Shown piece after piece: positions 61,281 to 64,000 of a stretch of 64,000 nt of DNA. The DNA comes from Amantichitinum ursilacus (lineage in GTDB: Bacteria > Pseudomonadota > Gammaproteobacteria > Burkholderiales > Chitinibacteraceae). Both the position numbers and the translations under genes were made by a program. The DNA is taken from positions 1 through 64,000 of the forward strand of contig NZ_LAQT01000038.1 of the NCBI RefSeq assembly GCF_001294205.1, given 5' to 3'. Positions within the stretch are counted from its first letter, which is position 1, and each line of letters begins with the position of its first letter. A model generated the notes under the pieces. It made no database searches and was not told the origin of the DNA. It was given only the letters and a program-made list of their open reading frames with translations.

Positions 61281-62099
61281 ATGCATCTCGAAATCAAGCA
61301 CGAAACGGTGTACCGCTACGACACGCCGCCTGCCTACAGCGTGCAATTGTTGCGGCTGACCCCGCGCGCCGACCCCGGCCAGGCCGTGGTGCACTGGCAT
61401 CTGGATGTGCCCGGCCCCACCCAGTCCACCATCGACACCTTTGGCAACCGAGAACACGTGCTGACGCTGGAAGAAGCCACCACCGAAATCCGTATCGTGG
61501 CGCACGGCATTATCGAAACGCGGCCGGCCAATCCGCCGCATAACGCGCTGCCGCCGATGGTGTTTCGCAAGGTCACGCCCCTGACCGAGCCCGACGAGGC
61601 GATCAAGGCCTTTGCCGGCAAATATCGCAAGCTGGTGGCGCGCCACGGTCGGCACGGGTTGATGGATATGATGGCCGACCTGCTCGACCATATGCCGTAT
61701 ACGCCGGGCGAAACCGATGTCACCACTTCGGCGCGCGATGCCTTCCGGCTAAGCCGCGGCGTGTGTCAGGACCATAGCCATGTATTTTTGGCGCTGTGCC
61801 GGTTTCTGGAAATTCCTGCGCGGTATGTCAGCGGCTATCTGTACACCGAAAACGACCATCACGTGGCCAGCCATGCCTGGGTGGATGCGTTTACCGATGA
61901 GCTGTGGCACGGCTTTGATACCAGCAACGGCTGCACGCCGGACGAGCGATATGTGCGCCTGGCCATCGGTCTGGATTATCTGGATGCCTGCCCGATCCGC
62001 GGTTTGCGCCGGGGCGGGGGTGACGAAATCATGGAAAGCCACACGCGCGTGCGCCACGCCATCGAACGCGATTCGGCGCAACAACAAAACCAGCAATGA
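61281..62099 (+). CDS. Transglutaminase-like peptidase of Anbu cluster
   Basis: A 272-residue cysteine-peptidase-fold protein. An N-terminal beta-strand domain (MHLEIKHETVYRYDTPPAYS) precedes a transglutaminase-like core whose triad is Cys in LSRGVCQDHSH, His in ASHAWVDAF and Asp in GFDTSNG. Members probably cleave or transfer peptide or isopeptide bonds, and here would act on the product of the ATP-grasp protein. The ATG at 61281 was chosen because AAGGG lies about ten bases upstream and the conserved domain starts there; the frame to 61215 overlaps the previous gene. It is the third gene of the cluster. No signal peptide, so cytosolic. Confidence 0.93.
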   Translation: MHLEIKHETVYRYDTPPAYSVQLLRLTPRADPGQAVVHWHLDVPGPTQSTIDTFGNREHVLTLEEATTEIRIVAHGIIETRPANPPHNALPPMVFRKVTPLTEPDEAIKAFAGKYRKLVARHGRHGLMDMMADLLDHMPYTPGETDVTTSARDAFRLSRGVCQDHSHVFLALCRFLEIPARYVSGYLYTENDHHVASHAWVDAFTDELWHGFDTSNGCTPDERYVRLAIGLDYLDACPIRGLRRGGGDEIMESHTRVRHAIERDSAQQQNQQ

Positions 62100-62185
62100 C
62101 ACACTGATGACAGCGCTGCAGGCAGGCGTGTCATTCGTTGGTTACAATTCAGGGCATCCAGACCAGTCAGCGGGTGTACCGATCA

Positions 62186-62923
62186 ATGACGTATTGCGTG
62201 GCCATGGCCCTGAAAGACGGGCTGATTTTTGCCTCAGACTCGCGCACCAACGCGGGCGTGGACCATATCGCCACGTTTCGCAAAATGCATATTTTCGAGA
62301 TGCCGGGCGAACGCCTGATCGTGCTGCTGACCGCGGGCAACCTGGCGACCACGCAAAGCGTGATCAGCCTGCTGGAACAACGCGCGCGCACCGAACTGCA
62401 TAATCTGCTGAACGTGCAAACGATGTATGACGCCGCCTTGTTGGTGAGCGACACGATCCACGAAGTCATTACGCGCGACAGCCGCAACGAAGCCATCACC
62501 CAGGGCATTGATCTGACCGGCTCATTTATCATGGGCGGACAAATCCGCGGCGAAAAACCGCGGCTGTTCAATATCTATCCGCAGGCCAACTTTATTGAAT
62601 CAACGCTGGATACGCCGTATTTCCAGATTGGCGAATCCAAATACGGCAAGCCCATCATCGACCGCGTGGTGCACTTTGAAACGCCGCTGGCCGAAGCGCT
62701 TAAATGCACGCTGATTTCGTTTGATTCGACCATCCGCAGTAATTTGTCGGTGGGCTTGCCGATCGACATCCTGCGCTATCAGGCCGACAGTTTTGCGCCA
62801 GTGCGGCCGTACCGTATCGAAGAAACCAACGTGTACTTCAACCGCATCCGCGAATCCTGGGGCCAGGGTTTGCGCAATGTGTTCAGCCAGATTGCCAACG
62901 CCGATTGGTTCGATAAATTATGA
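62186..62923 (+). CDS. anbu: Anbu-type proteasome-like protease subunit
   Basis: A 245-residue Ntn-hydrolase of the Anbu (ancestral beta subunit) family, which forms proteasome/HslV-like rings. The N-terminus MTYCVAMALKDGLIFASDSRTNAGVDHIATFRK is diagnostic. After Met removal Thr1 would be the nucleophile, with Asp17 and Lys32 in the active-site positions. Further family motifs are TAGNLATTQSVI and GQIRGEKPRLFNIYPQANFI. The ATG at 62186 gives Met-Thr; a longer frame to 62138 would bury the Thr. It is the last gene of the ATP-grasp/alpha-E/transglutaminase cluster, 86 nt after the previous gene. Its substrate is unknown, and no ATPase unfoldase gene is nearby. Confidence 0.93.
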   Translation: MTYCVAMALKDGLIFASDSRTNAGVDHIATFRKMHIFEMPGERLIVLLTAGNLATTQSVISLLEQRARTELHNLLNVQTMYDAALLVSDTIHEVITRDSRNEAITQGIDLTGSFIMGGQIRGEKPRLFNIYPQANFIESTLDTPYFQIGESKYGKPIIDRVVHFETPLAEALKCTLISFDSTIRSNLSVGLPIDILRYQADSFAPVRPYRIEETNVYFNRIRESWGQGLRNVFSQIANADWFDKL

Positions 62924-63019
62924 GTTTCTGAGAAACGAAAATTCAGATTCGTCCTGGATGCGGGGCGATGTGCGCGCGGCAGAATCGCGGTCATTGCTCA
63001 CCCATCAAGGACGCTTGCC

Positions 63020-63364
63020 GTGAACCGCTACCACAACGAAAAGCTGCGCCGCGCCACCACCCGGCGCCCGCCCTATCACTCCGACCCCGACCGCCAGTAC
63101 GGCCGTGAAGTGGTCGAACTGCGGCTGGGGCAGCTCGAAAACTCAGTCATCGACATCCGCGCCGATATCTCGTCGATGACGCACGACATCTCTGCGCTGA
63201 GGCAGGACGTCTCGGTCCTGCGCACCGAGGTCAGCTTTATCCGCACCGACTACGCCAGCAAGGCCGACCTGCTGGCCGCCACCCACAAAATCCTGATGTG
63301 GGTGATCAGCTCGGTGATCCTGGCGCAACTGCTGCCCGCGGCGATTCAGCGACTGGCTGGTTAG
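63020..63364 (+). CDS. Coiled-coil tail-anchored membrane protein, copy 1
   Basis: A 114-residue protein: a basic N-terminus (KLRRATTRRPPYHSD), a coiled coil of heptads (about 35-80; ISSMTHDISALRQDVSVLRTEV), the motif YASKADLLA, then one membrane helix (HKILMWVISSVILAQLLPAAI) close to the C-terminus. It is a tail-anchored type with the coiled coil in the cytosol or periplasm; which is not clear. The start is a GTG at 63020 with AAGGA nine bases upstream. It is a tandem paralogue of the gene at 63462. Function unknown; similar architectures occur in phage-derived or DUF1640-like proteins. Confidence 0.78.
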   Translation: MNRYHNEKLRRATTRRPPYHSDPDRQYGREVVELRLGQLENSVIDIRADISSMTHDISALRQDVSVLRTEVSFIRTDYASKADLLAATHKILMWVISSVILAQLLPAAIQRLAG

Positions 63365-63461
63365 TGGCTGGTTAGCCCATCAAACACTGCATCAGCCCCC
63401 GCGAAGACCGTCGCGTTAACGCTAGCCAACGGCCGCCACTTACCCACCCAGGATTTCCGCA

Positions 63462-63812
63462 ATGCCGCGCTCATTTTCCGAACAGCACAGACGCAGCGCC
63501 ACAAGACGCGCACCCCGTAACCCGCACCTCGATTCGCGCATGGATATCGCCGAGTTGCGCCTCGATCATCTGGACTGCAATGTTGACGAACTGAAAGCCA
63601 GTGTCGCCGTTCTGCGCAACGATGTCTCCGAGTTAAAAACCGATATGTCGATCCTCAAAGCAGACGTGTCTGGCATACGTGCCGAGATGAAGCAGAACTA
63701 CGCCACCAAAGCCGATCTGTTATCGCTGAAACACAGCCTGGTGATCTGGCTGGTAAGCACCATGCTGGCGGGGCAAGCCATCCAGCCGGTGATTAAACAG
63801 CTGGCCGGATGA
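63462..63812 (+). CDS. Coiled-coil tail-anchored membrane protein, copy 2
   Basis: A 116-residue paralogue of the preceding gene, with the same order: basic start (SATRRAPRNPHLDS), a coiled coil (about 30-80; LKASVAVLRNDVSELKTDMSILKADVSGIRAEM), the motif YATKADLLS and a C-terminal membrane helix. Conserved pairs such as KADLL and QRLAG/KQLAG at the end mark recent duplication of a fold that then diverged in sequence. AGGA precedes the ATG. A terminator follows. The function is unknown; hetero-oligomerisation of the two through the coiled coils is plausible. Confidence 0.78.
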   Translation: MPRSFSEQHRRSATRRAPRNPHLDSRMDIAELRLDHLDCNVDELKASVAVLRNDVSELKTDMSILKADVSGIRAEMKQNYATKADLLSLKHSLVIWLVSTMLAGQAIQPVIKQLAG

Positions 63813-63834
63813 CTCAAGCCATGCCGCCAACAAA

Positions 63835-63866
63835 AAAGGGAAAGCCAGTCCGGCCTTCCCTTTCGT
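63835..63866 (+). terminator. Terminator after the tandem coiled-coil genes
   Basis: Stem AAAGGGAAAGCC / GGCCTTCCCTTT (63835-63846 and 63852-63863, one mismatch) with a 5-nt loop, followed by CGTTTTA. It is placed between the two convergent genes and probably also stops the minus-strand acyl-CoA-binding protein gene, since As lie on the other side. Confidence 0.75.
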
Positions 63867-63898
63867 TTTATCCATTTGGCAGCGGGTGCCGTCGTGGA

Positions 63899-64000
63899 TT
63901 ACTGATCGTTCTTTTTCAGCTCTTCCACCAGCGCCACATATTGCGTCATGGCGTCGTCGTTGCTGGTGCCTTTCAGCTTGGCCCATGCATCGTATTTGGC
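63899..64000 (-). CDS. Acyl-CoA-binding protein, C-terminal part only
   Basis: A reading frame entering from the right edge gives 33 C-terminal residues, including [17 protein letters not shown] and ending [13 protein letters not shown]. This is the C-terminal helix of the ACBP family (usual length about 85-90), where the conserved KYDAW contacts the CoA and acyl chain. It binds medium- and long-chain acyl-CoA in the cytosol. The start lies outside the window. The stop codon at 63899-63901 lies 33 nt from the shared terminator hairpin. Confidence 0.85.
   Translation of the reverse strand, partial: AKYDAWAKLKGTSNDDAMTQYVALVEELKKNDQ

Noticed and set aside
1-64000. tRNA or rRNA genes, prophage, integrative element borders
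   Set aside because: None was recognised on either strand by reading. A tRNAscan-SE run would be decisive for tRNAs.

Overview
The window is moderately GC-rich and densely coded. It reads as the chromosome of a free-living betaproteobacterium, probably of the Neisseriales / Chromobacteriaceae-Chitinibacteraceae type. The grounds are a tmk-holB-pilZ-tatD run, a PEP-CTERM (exosortase-sorted) protein, a heme oxygenase/bacteriophytochrome pair, an Anbu (betaproteobacterial proteasome homologue) operon, and a PPi-dependent phosphofructokinase. This assignment is inference from gene content. I saw no rRNA, tRNA, CRISPR array, prophage or transposase gene.

Layout. 1-12.2 kb: metabolism and stress genes (ghrB, a membrane diguanylate cyclase, a secreted GH13 alpha-amylase lipoprotein with a CBM20 starch-binding domain, an SDR, a catalase-like heme protein), then a two-gene DNA-repair unit (radical SAM protein plus a DUF4130-UdgX fusion), a GFA-family protein, an LpxO-type lipid A hydroxylase and a Cys-containing periplasmic repeat protein. 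12.5-22.8 kb: a red-light sensing island with bacteriophytochrome, an Rcp1-like regulator, two large hybrid kinases with related C-terminal halves, a single-domain response regulator and a heme oxygenase. 24.0-30.2 kb: a tight four-gene unit, CHASE3 hybrid kinase - CheR - CheB - REC-kinase. 30.3-41.4 kb: phospholipase A, methionine importer metNIQ with a long structured leader, DUF2252, a secreted nuclease, a DUF4397 lipoprotein, a response regulator, lipocalin and a DODA-type dioxygenase. 41.6-50.7 kb: PilZ proteins, tmk, holB, tatD, hisC, LemA plus a GIDE/EF-hand membrane protein, and a NAD-synthetase homologue whose two active sites both look destroyed. 50.7-55.7 kb: an MFS pump with its MarR repressor, a PEP-CTERM protein, and a REC protein with a dead GGDEF domain but an intact c-di-GMP I-site. 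57.3-62.9 kb: PPi-phosphofructokinase diverging from the four-gene Anbu cluster. The end holds two tandem coiled-coil/membrane paralogues and the C-terminus of an acyl-CoA-binding protein.

A dispersed non-coding repeat family is the main structure that genes do not explain. One composite copy lies at 31.66-32.39 kb. Two more lie in opposite orientation at 55.9-57.2 kb and form a very large inverted repeat around another nested palindrome. A related element with perfect 37-nt arms sits at 12.36-12.55 kb.

The most rewarding items are the degenerate NAD synthetase, the dead-GGDEF/I-site receptor candidate, the UdgX repair unit with a palindromic operator, the phytochrome island, the Anbu operon, the metN leader and the composite repeats. 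Several small conserved or lineage-specific proteins (at 11.7, 23.1, 36.9, 55.3 and 63.0-63.8 kb) have no assigned function. All calls are from reading the sequence; no database search was run.
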